A stretch of 64,000 nt of DNA. It comes from Atopsyche davidsoni. Lineage: Eukaryota; Arthropoda; Insecta; Trichoptera; Hydrobiosidae. A model generated the notes under the pieces. The model worked only from the letters and a program-made list of their open reading frames with translations, made no database searches and was not told the DNA's origin. The position numbers were made by a program, and so were the translations under genes. Every line of letters begins with the position of its first letter. The first letter of the stretch is position 1. This document shows, in pieces, positions 35,795-47,884 of this stretch. The stretch lies in the NCBI GenBank assembly GCA_022113835.1, contig JAILWY010000012.1:18414001-18478000 (forward strand), given 5' to 3'.

Positions 35795-37057
35795 GCCATA
35801 TTTTATATCAGTATGTGACTAATAAATAACACCAAAGAAAAGCAACCGATTTATATATATGAGATATTTTTTATTTAATTTGGCCCTTTGCAATTTATTT
35901 GAATTAGTTTTTGAACACAACATCAATCAATCAAGCCTTTATTGGCCAAAGCAAAATGTGCCCTTTTTGCTGCGTTTTCCAACACTTTTTTGAAAATCTC
36001 GGGTGGTATAGCGATGATTTCGGCACAAATGTTTTCCTTGAGCTCGTCAATGGTCCGAGATTTGCTGGCGTACACTTTGTTTTTTAAATAACCCCACAAA
36101 AAGAAGTCCCGAGGGGTCAAATCTGGGTGGCCAGTCAATGTCACCTTTTTTTGACATAATTTTCGTTTCAGAAACTCCATTGTTTGATTTGCAGTGTGGC
36201 ATGGCGAACCGTCTTGTTGAAGCCAGTAACCGTCAAGACCATTTTCACACATTTGTGGGTAGGCATAATGAGCCAACGTCCACTGATATCGATTCCCATC
36301 GACTGTTTCACCTTCTCTGAAGAAAACTGGCCCAATGATGGTTTTGGCACAAACGCCGGCCCAAACAGGCATTTTTTGGCCGTGCAATGGTGTTTCATGG
36401 ATCTCGTGTGGATTCTCCGTTCACCAAATGCGGCAAATTGCTTGTTAACGGCACCAGAGAGTGAAATGTGAAACGGTCATAAAAATTTGGTTCTAGAAAT
36501 CAGGTTCAGTGTTAGCCATTTGAGCGACTGTTTGGCCGTATTTCAAGCGACGTGGATGGTCTGCCGGCAATATTCTTTGAGTCAATTGCACTTTATACGG
36601 AAACAAATGCAAATTATCTTTCAAATGCGCCGCAAAAGGGTTCCACTGACGCCAAAATGCTGAGACGATACGACACATGTGGGTTCTCGGCAACACTCTC
36701 ACTTACCGCTTCAATTAGTTCATTGGAACGTCTTGAGCGTTGATGAATACCATGTGGACGATCTCCCACTGTCCCGTGTTAAAGAAAATTCAACACCAAA
36801 CGACGAATAGTGTAGTCAGACGGTGCTTGTTGGCCACGATATTTTTGACGATATGCACGTTGAGTTAATACAACTAAACGACTATTTCAAATGTACAGCG
36901 TCACTATTTCTGCGCGTTGTTTCGGTGTGAAACTATTCATGGTTAAAATTGTACTGAATTGACGTTTCAAAACATGTTTACTCAAGTCAATCGGTTGATA
37001 AACGTCAAAGTTATTCAATGTTTACATACCGACATAAAAGATGGCGCACCCTGTATA
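35790..37057 (-). mobile_element. Tc1/mariner-superfamily (IS630-type) element
   Basis: The right end reads, in reverse complement, GTATACAGGGTGCGCCATCT. The left end at about 35788-35815 has a degenerate match, TATACACGCCATATTTTATA. The total of about 1.27 kb and the encoded protein fit an IS630-related element. The left end has lost several bases next to the microsatellite. Confidence 0.75.
35923..36940 (-). pseudogene. IS630-type transposase, multiple stops
   Basis: ATG 36940 opens MNSFTPKQRAEIVTLYI followed at once by a stop. The DNA-binding region continues in the same frame (RAYRQKYRGQQAPSDYTIRR), then breaks. The C-terminal half is intact as 154 codons (35923-36387): MPVWAGVCAKTIIGPVFF, WLQQDGSPCHTANQTMEF with the second Asp, and DLTPRDFFLWGYLKNKVYAS with the third acidic region. 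The first Asp region near 36440 is damaged by stops. These motifs match the DDE_3-type transposases common in insect genomes. Confidence 0.85.
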
Positions 37058-37487
37058 CACCTTTCAGAAAAAAACTGAAATGTGAATAATTCAGTAATTT
37101 ATTTCAAAGTAAAAATAAAACTAAATACTAAAAAATACATCTTAAAAAAAAAATCAGGTCTATTCATAAAATATCAAATATATAAAAGTAAATGTATGCA
37201 ATTCAGTTTACATATAGAAACAATAATTAACTATCAATAAAAGCACAGTTGTCAATATCATACAATTAAAGGCCTCTTCATTTTGTGATTTTTTATGGTT
37301 TTGTCTTAAATGTAGGACGTTATTGGCTAACTGCATGTTGGTTGCGCGATTTTTTCCTACGGGTGTAGAGGGCTTTAAGGTTTTCCTCCTGATAGATATG
37401 ATGTCATTACTTGATGCGATTGAAGTTCGATGTTATATGAATTAGAAACCATTTCAGATCGGTGAACCTTGGTTATGATATCTCTTA
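37058..37487. other. No gene seen
   Basis: AT-rich sequence with no supported feature. Confidence 0.4.
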
Positions 37488-37724
37488 TTAACAATTGTGT
37501 TTAGTTTTTAGCCAAATCTTTACAGAACTCCTTATATTGTGCTCACTGAAATAGGAAAGCTCGTTCAACATTCGGGTCATTTGTAGAAATTTTCGCCCTA
37601 ATTCGAGGCCTTCACGGATGACTTTTACAGTGAACGCAACTGGTATAGACTTCTCTTCGTCAGGATCTCTGTCACGATCATTTGATACATTAAGCATAAA
37701 CCCGCAACCCTTAACTTTGTACAC
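37488..37724 (-). CDS. Unidentified open frame, probably repeat-derived fragment
   Basis: A 78-codon frame begins MYKVKGCGFMLNVSNDRDRD and continues with GLELGRKFLQMTRMLNELSY. It looks protein-like (balanced charge, a plausible helix in the second half) but I do not recognise the family. Upstream bases (TCTGAATTCCATTTATTCT, then a TAG acceptor-like site) recur at 46262-46330, where VYKVQGCGVM is followed by a stop. The same sequence at two places suggests a dispersed repeat or a retrocopied exon rather than a single-copy gene. The first Met may be only internal. Confidence 0.3.
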   Translation of the reverse strand: MYKVKGCGFMLNVSNDRDRDPDEEKSIPVAFTVKVIREGLELGRKFLQMTRMLNELSYFSEHNIRSSVKIWLKTKHNC

Positions 37725-37856
37725 GCTACGAAGAATAAATGGAATTCAGAATAGAATGGAATTAAAAAAATGACTAAAAATATAAGCGCCAGGGATAAAT
37801 AATAACTGCAGATTCTATTTTCTCTTTTTAAAAACAGTAGAATTCGGGGGATAGGT

Positions 37857-37879
37857 GTATATATATATTTATATATATA

Positions 37880-37936
<57 letters not shown>

Positions 37937-37937
37937 G

Positions 37938-38036
<99 letters not shown>

Positions 38037-38055
38037 GTATATATGTATATATGCA
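37857..38055. repeat. Long TA microsatellite with ATG interruptions
   Basis: Nearly 200 bases of TA with periodic TATATG or TATTTA interruptions. Spurious Tyr/Ile-rich frames occur on both strands. Confidence 0.95.
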
Positions 38056-39120
38056 AATAAATAAATATGCGTATGCGATATAATTTTGGGATATATAAAT
38101 GTTCGTTGCGGGTGCGGTGCAAGCCTCGCAAGCCTCGCAAGCCTCGCTCGGCGCCGGCGCGGTGCATCGTGACGTCACGCCCGCCGCGCATAACAGGTTT
38201 CCGACTCTCGCTTTCGAATCGGCCGGCGCCGACCACGAGAAGATTTGCGCCAGCTCCGTTTTGATGCTTGCTTATTTTCAAATATCGATTATTTTGCCAG
38301 TTTACTTGCAAAAACTAGTTCCCCCTTTTCTTAATGTTTTCCTGAAGAGGATTCGAGCGAATAGCGCCAAATATGCCAGTTCTCGGCCTGCAGCGGCTGC
38401 CGCGCGTCGTCAGTGTCGGATTGCGCCGACTCCTCGTTCAACCCGCGGCTGCCGATCCTTTGACCCGCGGCCGGCGATTGAGGAAAGGTCTGTGCGAATC
38501 GAGCGATAATTTTGCAACCATCCACGAAATAAACTAAATAATAATTTACCAAAAAAACTGGGCCAACAGTTTGCTACATAAAAATTAAAATTACTGGAAT
38601 TGAAAAATAATACAAAAAAATGTCATAATGTTCTTTCTTTTTGTGTGCAAATGCCCCATTATTATGAACAGATTTTCAATAAGCTAAAGCATTGTGAAGA
38701 AGTGAACATGGCGAGATTCTCATCGGCTGTAATCAGTAATAGCGAATAATGTATTCAGCTTTGTAATTGTATTGCAAAATTTCAAAACTCATACTCAATC
38801 AAAACAGGTTCCCGGTCATTCGGCTTCAAAGGCATTTAATAGGAAGAGAATATATTTTTTAAAATTCTTGTGTGAAATTGTGCGAGTACTTTATTCAAGC
38901 GATAAGTTAACTTTTTGACTCTACAGTCTGCACGCGAGACGACAACCGACAGCCGTCCGATATGTACCAAATTGGCGTCCTCTATTCGTTTTTTTTATAA
39001 TTTTGTAGGAAAATTAGCGCAAAAGAGGACGCTTTTGTTATCTCACATTCTTATTTTTACTTTTAACGAATCTTCAAAATAAAGTAAGATAACAATATCG
39101 AAAGTAACACAAAATAATAA

Positions 39121-39123
<3 letters not shown>
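38056..39123. other. No gene seen
   Basis: A GC-rich patch at 38100-38510 includes three GCAAGCCTC repeats and is followed by AT-rich DNA. No supported gene. Confidence 0.4.

Positions 39124-39196
<73 letters not shown>
39124..39196. repeat. TA microsatellite
   Basis: About 36 uninterrupted TA dinucleotides. Confidence 0.95.
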
Positions 39197-39198
<2 letters not shown>

Positions 39199-39654
39199 GT
39201 GTCAGCGGAATCTTCGTTTCTTTCGGTTTTTTTTACTACGCGATTAAATATCCAGTAGCCATATACTTACACGTCATACTTAATATTTTAAAATGAAATA
39301 AATAAGAAGCGTCTCGATTGTAGAACATCGGGAGAGATACAATAGATATCACGATGACGCGGAGAGAGGCTCGGGCCGCGCGAACTGCTGGACGATGTGC
39401 CAAGCGTCGACGAACGTTTCCACGCCGCTTACAGTAAAACCTTCACTGGAAACATCGTTTAACGTGTGCACTTCTTTTTATTGAATACCAGCGGATTCCC
39501 GGCGCATGCTACTACGCTAAATAAAGCAATAAAATACTTTTTTTATTCGTTCAGTTTTTTCAGAAATTTTGTTTATTTATTAATATTTTTTATCTTAATG
39601 CTAGCGGATATACAATATAGTGAGTTTTTTCGGTAGGTATGTAAACAAATATAT

Positions 39655-40945
39655 TTTTCGGCGTTCAGACCCTTCTGAAATTGAGTGATTTCATCGTTTC
39701 GATTTGAAAGCTCGAACACTGCCATGTCACTGCCTTTGTTAACATATTTGCATATTTACTTAATGGATTTCACGGAGTTGCAGTATTCCACATTGATATA
39801 TGTTTGAAATGTTTTTGACAGTATTGGACTGTATGAACAATCCATCTGTTATCAATGTTTCTTAATTTGATGGTGGTGGTGAATCCTCCATCTTCTGGCT
39901 TTCGTCGTCTGTATTTCGGATATCCATCCTCACCAGTTTGAGTTTCAAACCTCGTTTTTGCCGTTCAATCGAATACATCTAGCATTGCACTTCGCCTTAT
40001 CATGTCTGTGATGCGATGACTGACCAGGCGATAGCAAATCTTTGATTTCCGACCAAGCAGGATTGCATGTAAATGTGATGCAGCAACGGCAACGTCATAC
40101 TAATCCTAACAAACATCAAGGTCAGTTTTTTTTTGTCCGCAGCCTGCATTATCCGCCAACATGACACTGTTCTCTTTTTGAAAAGTATTCGCGACCGCAA
40201 AATGTACATAATTTACAAAAATCAGTACAAAATAAAGTACAAAAATCTACATAATTATTAAAATCAATTAATAAACCGAATTTGATTATTAATTGTTTAA
40301 TATAAGTGGTCTAAAATCTCCGCAGTATTATTGGCTTTCAAATGAAACTGGTTTGGGGCACATCGGTTCGATGGTTTTAAAGCTTAGCGCAGCTAGATCC
40401 ACGCTGGTTTTTGAGTTTGTATTTTATATATATACTAGAAATGTAGCCCGTCACAGAATGACGCGCATTCGATGAACGATGCAATAGTGTTTGAACATAA
40501 TAAGATGAATAATGCTTTAATTTTGTACCATCAGTTGGATGAAGGTGCGAAGTTCTGTGATCTACTTGGCCTTGAACTTTGAAGCAGAGGGGCCCACTGT
40601 TAATTTAGCTCCCATTGATGCAAAAGATATACTGTTATTGTATGATTTTATTTTTCTCTTGAAATTTCCATTATAAATATCTTTTAAATATACTGGGGAA
40701 ATAGGCCTTGCTGGTAGTTTCACTTTACCTTTGTGATTGTAATCGTTGAACTTTCCATCTGATGGGTTTTCTGCTTGATAATGTAAAGCATTGCAGAATC
40801 GACAGGTCACATTAATTAATCCGAAGACAAACGCAGCGTTCGCTGTGCATCAGTTTCTTTTTGTCTTGAGGTCGATGCGCGTACTCGAATTTTAAGAAGA
40901 CGCTGCTCACGTTTTCCTTCCAACTCATTGCTTGACATTTATGTC
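39655..40945 (-). pseudogene. Helitron Rep/helicase remnant, 5' part
   Basis: On the minus strand, from high to low coordinates, an N-terminal segment (about 40945-40820, EGKREQRLLKIRVRASTS) precedes a zinc-ribbon-like CRFCNALHYQAENPSDGKFN and SYNNSISFASMGAKL (40810-40590). Further on come GYPKYRRRKPEDGGF, DNRWIV and the Rep block INVEYCNSVKSIK then ICKYVNKGSDMAVF (about 39960-39660). This order and these motifs are those of the Helitron RepHel protein. The codon between SIK and ICK, where the first tyrosine of the YxxKYxxK motif should be, is TAA (39756-39758). Several frames are used, the helicase is absent, and no Helitron termini could be set. Confidence 0.8.
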
Positions 40946-41435
40946 ACATTTCGTGTCAAACAACGCATCACTTTTCACTGCACTGTTCTTTATTTGATGC
41001 AGTCTTTATCACGTTCAATTGTGCAATTCTTTTTTAATTACGTTTTCTGTGCGTAGACGGTGTTATTTTGAGTTATTAATGATGTGATTAATAATTTCTA
41101 ATGCAATTTCGATAAAAAAAATAGAGATGGCATTTGTGTCAAACTGACATAAACTGAAAATTTCTTAGAAGCATCCAAAATTTCTTTTTTTTGTAAAAGT
41201 TCTAAATTTGAAATTCTCGCGGTGAAGAACAGAATCATATAATTCGTACATATTGAAACTCGCTAAAGCATATTTTATAGTTTATGAATGAAAATATTAT
41301 CCTATCGTCTTGAAATACGGCACATAGCTGCGGAAAAATTTACTAAACTTACGTGCAAAAAATCAGCGTTGTATCTTTTAAGATATTCTATAGAGAGCTA
41401 AAAAATGAAACATACACACCCACACACAATGGCTA
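40946..41435. other. No gene seen
   Basis: AT-rich sequence upstream of the Helitron remnant with no recognisable feature. Confidence 0.4.
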
Positions 41436-41963
41436 TTGCTGGTGGACTATTGTTTTGTGACTAACTTTAAAATCATATTTTACTATACTACAGGACCTGT
41501 GATAATTTGTAGAGAACGGTACCAAACTTTTAAGATTGAAGAAGTTGCAAAAAATTACATCGAGTTGCTCGAGATAGTCGATACCTTGTGGCATCGTTCA
41601 CTGTTCAGTAGCTACCGTTTAGTGGAAACGAGGATTATGTTACTTGTTGAAATGCTTAAAATTACCTTATCGTGGTCTTTTTTCTCAAGTATCACCATAT
41701 TCTGTGTTCTGATTTCTGGTAAATTCTTTTTGTGGCGAGCTATTTCACACTATGCGTGCTCAATACGACTCACCGCAGATTGGACCGTTATACCATACCG
41801 ATTTTATTATTTTCCTTTGCTAATTTGCAAAAAAATATATGAAGCCATTTCGCTGGATACTTTTAGATATTTGCGAATGACAAGCAGTCTTTACTTTAAT
41901 TCTAAGGACCATCTGTCAAATTTCATGCGCGCCTGTGGCGCAGAAGAGTGGATTTTTAACTGA
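41436..41963 (+). CDS. Unidentified 175-codon open frame
   Basis: This is the longest open frame in the AT-rich part that is not explained by simple repeats. It has two hydrophobic stretches (around SSITIFCVLISGKFFLW and PYRFYYFPLLICKKIY) and a predicted helical start. An acceptor-like TATACTACAG ends at 41493, so the coding part, if any, may begin at GPVIICRERYQTF instead of a start codon. I recognise no family. It may be a decayed transposon gene or chance: frames this long are uncommon but not impossible here. Confidence 0.25.
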   Translation: MLVDYCFVTNFKIIFYYTTGPVIICRERYQTFKIEEVAKNYIELLEIVDTLWHRSLFSSYRLVETRIMLLVEMLKITLSWSFFSSITIFCVLISGKFFLWRAISHYACSIRLTADWTVIPYRFYYFPLLICKKIYEAISLDTFRYLRMTSSLYFNSKDHLSNFMRACGAEEWIFN

Positions 41964-43228
41964 CAGTAATCGATCACTCTCCTGCAAAAAGATTCATCGA
42001 GGACACGGTAGAACTCAGTGTCACGGGGATCGGGGATCGCACTCGACGACGGGTGTTCACTACCACGCCGCTCGTCTTGCCCGGTGGCATATAAACTTAA
42101 ATCTCAGTAGCGATCGGCAAATATAATAGTTCTGTCAAAGCAGTCGATCTTTACTGCTTACGTTTGAATGAATAATTTTTTCATTGTACTTTTGAAACTA
42201 ACGAATCTCAGCGAACGGGGACACTCGGTTGAAGTTTCCTCGGGCTGCAGAAGGGCTGCCGCCCGTGGCCAGTCCTGACGGCGTCGATGCGCTCGCCGGG
42301 CCGCACATCTCGCACCATCAGCGCACATCTCGTCGCTCTAGCCACGGAACTCGGATCGTGAACGCCCCCCGATTCGCTTGCAGAAGTTCGAGTTCTTTCG
42401 ATATTTTTCAAGGCATTCACGAAAGAAGGAATGAGCACGAAGCGTCTCGATTAGTTTTCTAACCTCGATTGAATTTAGGAAAGGCCTTTTCGGAAAGATT
42501 CTTTCCGATTTGCGAGTAGATGTCGTTTGCCGCCGCACTCGATGAGTATCAGAATGCTACCGCGCGACTTTAGGAGCGAGTCGCATGTCGCAGTGCCCGC
42601 GGCGATGCTGCCCATAAAGTAATCCATCGGGTGTTCTGAACCCGACAGAGCCATGTCGGTACTGCAGATTAATTTTTGCTTTGTTTGTTTTCTGAATTGG
42701 ATGAAAATCGCCGTCGATCGGAAGCGAGAGAGCGCCGTGTGACCCCGGTGGGTGTCGTCAGGAGAGTTACACACTTCGAAAAAGAAACTTCTCACCCTGC
42801 ATGTCTTTTTTAATGGTTAGAATTATTTGTTGATAATCGTTATAAAATAACGTAATTTTATAATTTGATACAAAAAATATAATTTTTCCCTGCGTATTTG
42901 AGAAGAATGATTTATTTTCGCAATTTGTTATGTTTTTTTAGTAGTATACGTAAGCATATGTCGGTTTATTTGTTCCCTAATGTTGTAACTTTGACTTTAC
43001 TACTTCTACAACGAGTAAAGCCGACTTGCCTTCCAAGCGCTCGTCTGCGCATTCTATCTTCTATCCTCAGTTTTATTCTTAGTATTTATCCTTTTTAGTA
43101 TTTCTTTATGTCACAGCGATCTTATTGACTTTCACTGTAATTATGTCGAATAAAAGCACCTTAACGAATTTATACAAACTTGGGCGTGCAAGCATTGTTC
43201 TCAAGGCGGCAGTGGCTGGCAACGTCGC
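41964..43228. other. No gene seen
   Basis: Mixed sequence. A GC-rich patch at 42220-42380 has overlapping frames but no domain. Confidence 0.4.
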
Positions 43229-43278
43229 ACGGCTGAAGCGGACGCGGACGCGGACGCGGACGCAGACGCGGACGCGGG
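43229..43278. repeat. 6-bp tandem array, GCGGAC
   Basis: Eight hexamers GCGGAC/GCAGAC in a row, another small GC-rich island. Confidence 0.9.
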
Positions 43279-44612
43279 CCGTGGGCTTCTCGCGTTCGTA
43301 GTGCTCTACCTTAAATTATCTAGGATTTTTAAAAGTATAAATAAATATATATATAAATGTGTGTGTATATATATAAATACGTACAAGCATACACTATATG
43401 TCGGCACTGCCTGCCACTTTCGGACGCGTATCGCGTGGAGACATTATTGTGATCGCTAAGAGTGATCTTTGACCCGCTTTCTTGACTCCTTAAATATGTT
43501 AATATAAACGCAGCCGACAGTGCAGGGCGAGGGGACCGGTCCGCGGTCGCGACCGTTGGCCGCGGCTGACCGTTGATCTTCACCCCGCCCCGCCGGGGTC
43601 CCGAGGAGACAGCCTGATTATGGACGTTGGCGTGAGCCCACCCTTTTGGAGTATGATGACGCTCGCCTCGCGTAGCGCCAGGGCTGCCGGATTACGAAAA
43701 GGGGTTATATTGTGAAATTCAGGTATTTTTGTCGGTCGTTGCTTTTAAACGGCCGCATAGAGTATCGTCGTATCGATCGCGGGAGTCTCACAATTAGATT
43801 CTACATCTTTTTCTTGGCAGTTGACACGTTTTCAAGAATTCTGTTGTTTCGTTTTATTGGGTATTAATTAATATTTTTTTGAATAAAATACTTGAGTGAT
43901 TTTCCAAAAGTTCGCTTTTTATTTGTGACCGGTTTCGCCAACCTTTCACGTTGGCATTATCAAACAGAGTGAGATTTTATGTAATAATAAGCAATTAGGT
44001 AAACAATTGTTAGAGGGAGAGGTTGTTAGAAAGAGAGAGAGTGATTGTCAGGTCGTAAGGGGTATTAATAAGTATTAATTGATAATAAAAAAAAACATGA
44101 AAATGATGCGGTAAGGTCGTTTGCGTGAGGTCGAGGTGGATTTAATACATGGAAATCTATAATTTGATACCAATCGAGATCGCGAAGATATTTATCTCGG
44201 AACTGTAGAATGCATATGTAGTATAGATGTAATTTTTGATTGTGGGAAATGCGAGCTATCGTCTCCGATTGCCCGAGACCTCGGCGACGACTAATCTGAA
44301 GGCGTGTGGGCTCGACCGTTCTCGCGTCTCGTGCGGTGACACCCCTGATCGCGTCCGCGGAAAGGCGAGAGAGATCCGCGCGTCCCCCGTGATCGCGGGT
44401 GCACCGCGGCCCGGCGCGCACCCCTAGACGATGCGTTCGGTTCGGATCGCAGTCTTCGTCTCGCCGTCTCGGCAGACGACCGTCTCGAGTATCGCTGCCC
44501 CCTCGCCGGTGTCCGCGTCCAGTGGTTCGCAGTGCTCTCTCCGCGCGAAGACGAGCTCGTATGCGATATCCCTATCGAATGTCGCAGCGAAAGCCTCGTT
44601 TTCTATTTTCAG
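43279..44612. other. No gene seen; one stem-loop repeat copy
   Basis: Contains the dispersed repeat at 43868-43975. From about 44250 the DNA becomes CpG-rich. No coding feature is supported. Confidence 0.4.
43868..43975 (-). repeat. Stem-loop repeat family, minus-strand copy
   Basis: Reads AAATACTTGAGTGATTTTCC, then GACCGGTTTCGCCAACC, TTTCACGTTGGCATTATC and AAAC: the reverse complement of the copy at 29691. The distal CTGTCAAAAATATTGA part is absent. Confidence 0.85.
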
Positions 44613-44681
44613 GTTCTCCGCGCGTACAGCAGCCTCCCCCCGGTCTTCGCGAGTTCGGCTCAGCGGCAAGAGAAGCGCGGG
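44613..44681 (+). other. Candidate 69-nt exon in CpG-rich DNA
   Basis: An acceptor-like TTTTCTATTTTCAG ends at 44612 and a consensus donor GTGAGT starts at 44682. The 69 bases are open in at least two frames. It lies 5 kb upstream of the mbl coding exon on the same strand, so a 5' UTR exon is possible. The upstream CpG-rich block (44250-44612) could instead be a first exon with its own promoter. Confidence 0.25.
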
Positions 44682-45195
44682 GTGAGTGCACCGGGTCATC
44701 GAAATGCAAATTTTTAAATGGTTCTTTGGTATTTTTAGTAGGATGAGGTAAATGTTTATTTCATTAGATGTTATCCGATTTTTTAGAATTTGTAAATTGA
44801 ATATAATCCGAGCTATTCACTCTTCAAGCCGCCCGGGTGGCGTCATTAGATGTCGGCCGTACCTTCCGCACGCGGCGGCGCGTTGCGAGCGGATCTCGCT
44901 CTGGAGGGAGATCCGGTCGCAACGAATTTAGAAAAGTTGCAAGTCTATCGTTCAACAATACCGAAGATTTGAGTGCTTATTTTTTTTTTTTTGTTGTTAG
45001 CAACAGAAAAGAACGCTGCTATTTAGTGGGCTCAGGCGGGGACGGCATGAGGTGGTGCGCGGCAGAGTGTGCGCTGCACGTGGAATTCTCGAGCACTGTT
45101 GTTTGGTTTTATATTTATCGATACCGTCGTTTTTTATTTACAACAAATTAAACATATACATAATAATAAATCTCCTGCGGTTATTATATATTTTT
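44682..45195. other. No gene seen
   Basis: Mixed sequence with a T-run near 44975. No supported feature. Confidence 0.4.
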
Positions 45196-45320
45196 TTCGG
45201 TGACCGATTTCGCCAACCTTTCACGTTGGTATTGTCAAACTGAGTTTTTCACGCTGGCATTATCAAATTAACACGCGGAAAAATCACTCAAGTATTTTAT
45301 TATATTTAAATGTTATTATA
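45196..45320. repeat. Stem-loop repeat family, composite copy
   Basis: A minus-strand core (CCGATTTCGCCAACCTTTCA) is followed by a plus-strand arm that ends GCGGAAAAATCACTCAAGTA, so two half copies meet head to head around CAAACTGAGTTTT. Confidence 0.8.
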
Positions 45321-47884
45321 TGATACATAATATTAGAAAAAAAATCAAGACATTTTTGTTGAAACAAAATTAGGTTTTATGATTAATATTTTTCAATCCT
45401 CAATAAGCACTGGATTTTTGCGTTCGACAATGTCGCCCACTCGTCGAGACGGGCAGCCTCGTGGTTTTGTTCGTCGCTCGGAGTTGACTCACCACCCCGA
45501 TGGTCGAGAGCGGTGCTGTGTGCTTTCTTCTAGTGTTTCGCCCGTCGTTGGACAGTGTCGGCAGTGTTGTCCGGTCCACCGTGTTCCTCGGGCATTCGCG
45601 TTCGAATGGACCGTCTGCCTGTACTGATATTTTTTGACCGATTAGCCTACAAACGTAATTAATCAATTGTCAATAGAGAAATGACAAAACGAGAGAGTTT
45701 TTTTAGAAGTCTTAATTTAAGAAAGGAAAATACTGTTTTCCACCCAGATTCAAAGCCAGGATCTGGGAGCAACTGTTCTAACGGGTCGGGAGAGGTCAAA
45801 TTAATTTTTATCTGGTTTGTCTCATTCCTTGCGCGCCGCCGTTTCGTCTGCGAGTCTCGAGCGGCCACGGTCCTCCTGTTGCCTGGTCCGGCTGCCCTGC
45901 TGCGCGGGTGTTCTCCGAGCCGGACCGAAATACGCGGCCTGCAGTTTTCAGAGTCCGCCGGCCGCTTGTCGACTTCTACATCAAATGCGAGAAACCGAAA
46001 GTGCCGCTTCGATCTGCTGCCGGCTGCGAGACACTCTTCAGTGCGAGGTCCGATGAACTTGACACGATTCTGGTTGGACTCTAAGTGGGGAAGTGGTCTC
46101 TCATCCGACATAGGCGGGTGAAGCGCGCAGTCACAGTATATTTCTATAAACTACACCACACCTATCATTCGATTTACGTGGTACATTATTTAGACGTTTT
46201 TTTAAATACTGGATTTAAAAAAAAAGAAAAATTTCTACAGTCTTTTTTATCTACATTATATTCTGAATTCCATTTATTCTCAAGCGAATGTCTTCCTAGC
46301 GTGTATAAAGTTCAGGGTTGCGGAGTAATGTAAGTTTTCAAAAAGCTAATCGAGATGTCAGATAGAGACGCTTAAGTGACTTTGAATTGCACGTCTCGGT
46401 GAATTGATTTTTGTATTAATTAGAGTTAAATTGACGTAATAAAAGAATTCGTAATAGATCACGTCTTTTAAAATAATTCAATGTGTTTGAATTGGATAAA
46501 AAGTGTGCGTTGTCTATATAACGAATGTATTCTTTGATTCCAATCTACAATTGGGAACTCCCCATTTTGTATGAAAATCAAACTTTCTGTTCACGTGATT
46601 CAGTGCAATATATATTTAATTTTTATTTTTAAAAAACCAACCAAATTGTTAATTACGGATTTCATTACCGAGGTTCGGTATTCTGAAATTGTTTCTAAAG
46701 GCTCCTCCCTACATATGTTGCGTGAAAACTTGCGACCGATTTGCGATTAACCAAAATTAGTAAAAAATACACCCAAAATAAAAAGGCACTATAAGTCGAT
46801 TGAAGATCGGTTGCAAGTCGTGTCGTGACGTGTGTAAGAAGGGTTTATTGTTCATCTAACATTGAACTTGAATCGCATCTACCACTATCGAGTGATGATA
46901 GTGACATCATACCAATCATGAAGAAAATATTAAAAGTCTACGAAAGTGATTACAGTAATTAAATTGTTGTTTAAATTTTTTAATTTATATTTCCGGTATA
47001 TATGCAAAATTAATTAATTATATGCCTTTATATTTTTGTCAATTTATGAATAGACCGTTATTTTTACATTTTTTAAGAAAAACTAAGTTTATTTTACATT
47101 GAAATAAATGAGTGAATAATGCACATTTTAGTTTGTTTTCTATTTACACGGTTTTATTTATAAAATCTACGAATTCGATTTACACGGTTTTCGTTTCTCA
47201 TTGACTTTCTTTCTATTTTCGTTAATGTATTTTTTTTATCAGTTTTAAATAGCTCAACTCTTTTTAACCGCTTATTCCGATGCGCGCACTCTTTAATAGA
47301 GTTACGTATAGGATACGGTTACAGTGCGCGGATAAAACGTTATCGTTACACCGCCATGTTTCGACTTACCGCGAAATCATTACCAAGGTTTATCGTTTTT
47401 ATGATTATCGCTATGCAGTAATACACGGCAGTCTAAATGCATACTAGTGGAGCCCGTCACTGGAGGAGGGCGTTCTTCACGCCGGGGTGACCGGCCCCGA
47501 TCGATCCTTCGGCGCCGAGTGGCGGGTCTGACTCGACACCTGGCTATTCGCAGTTCTCGCGCAACAATCTCGACAGACATTTATACTATAAAAAAAGTTT
47601 AACAATCAGATTTCATCGTTTTGTTCCTTCTTACTGCATTGTTTAGGTATAAAATAAAAAAATAATAAAATACTAAAATAGTTTCCATTTTTTAAATATA
47701 TTTTACTATAGTCTGTGATGTATAAAACAAACCGAAAAATGTAATTTAATAAAATAATAGAAAGAATCGATCGAAGCTATTCTTTATAGCATAAAATGAA
47801 ACATTAAATTAAAAAACACACTTAAATCCCGAACTGTGTGCGTTATATACACTGCTACATAAGATACGTTAAAACGAGCCGGCT
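45321..47884. other. No gene seen
   Basis: About 2.5 kb without a supported gene. A short match to the 37.7 kb open frame lies at 46262-46330. The rest is AT-rich with a GC patch at 45830-46060. Confidence 0.4.

Noticed and set aside
37828..38311. Tyr/Ile-rich frames of 70-140 codons
   Set aside because: They are produced by the TA microsatellite on both strands.
41925..41985. tRNA-like A-box word TGGCGCAGAAG
   Set aside because: No B box lies at the right distance and no cloverleaf can be drawn. At best it is a relic of a tRNA-derived SINE.
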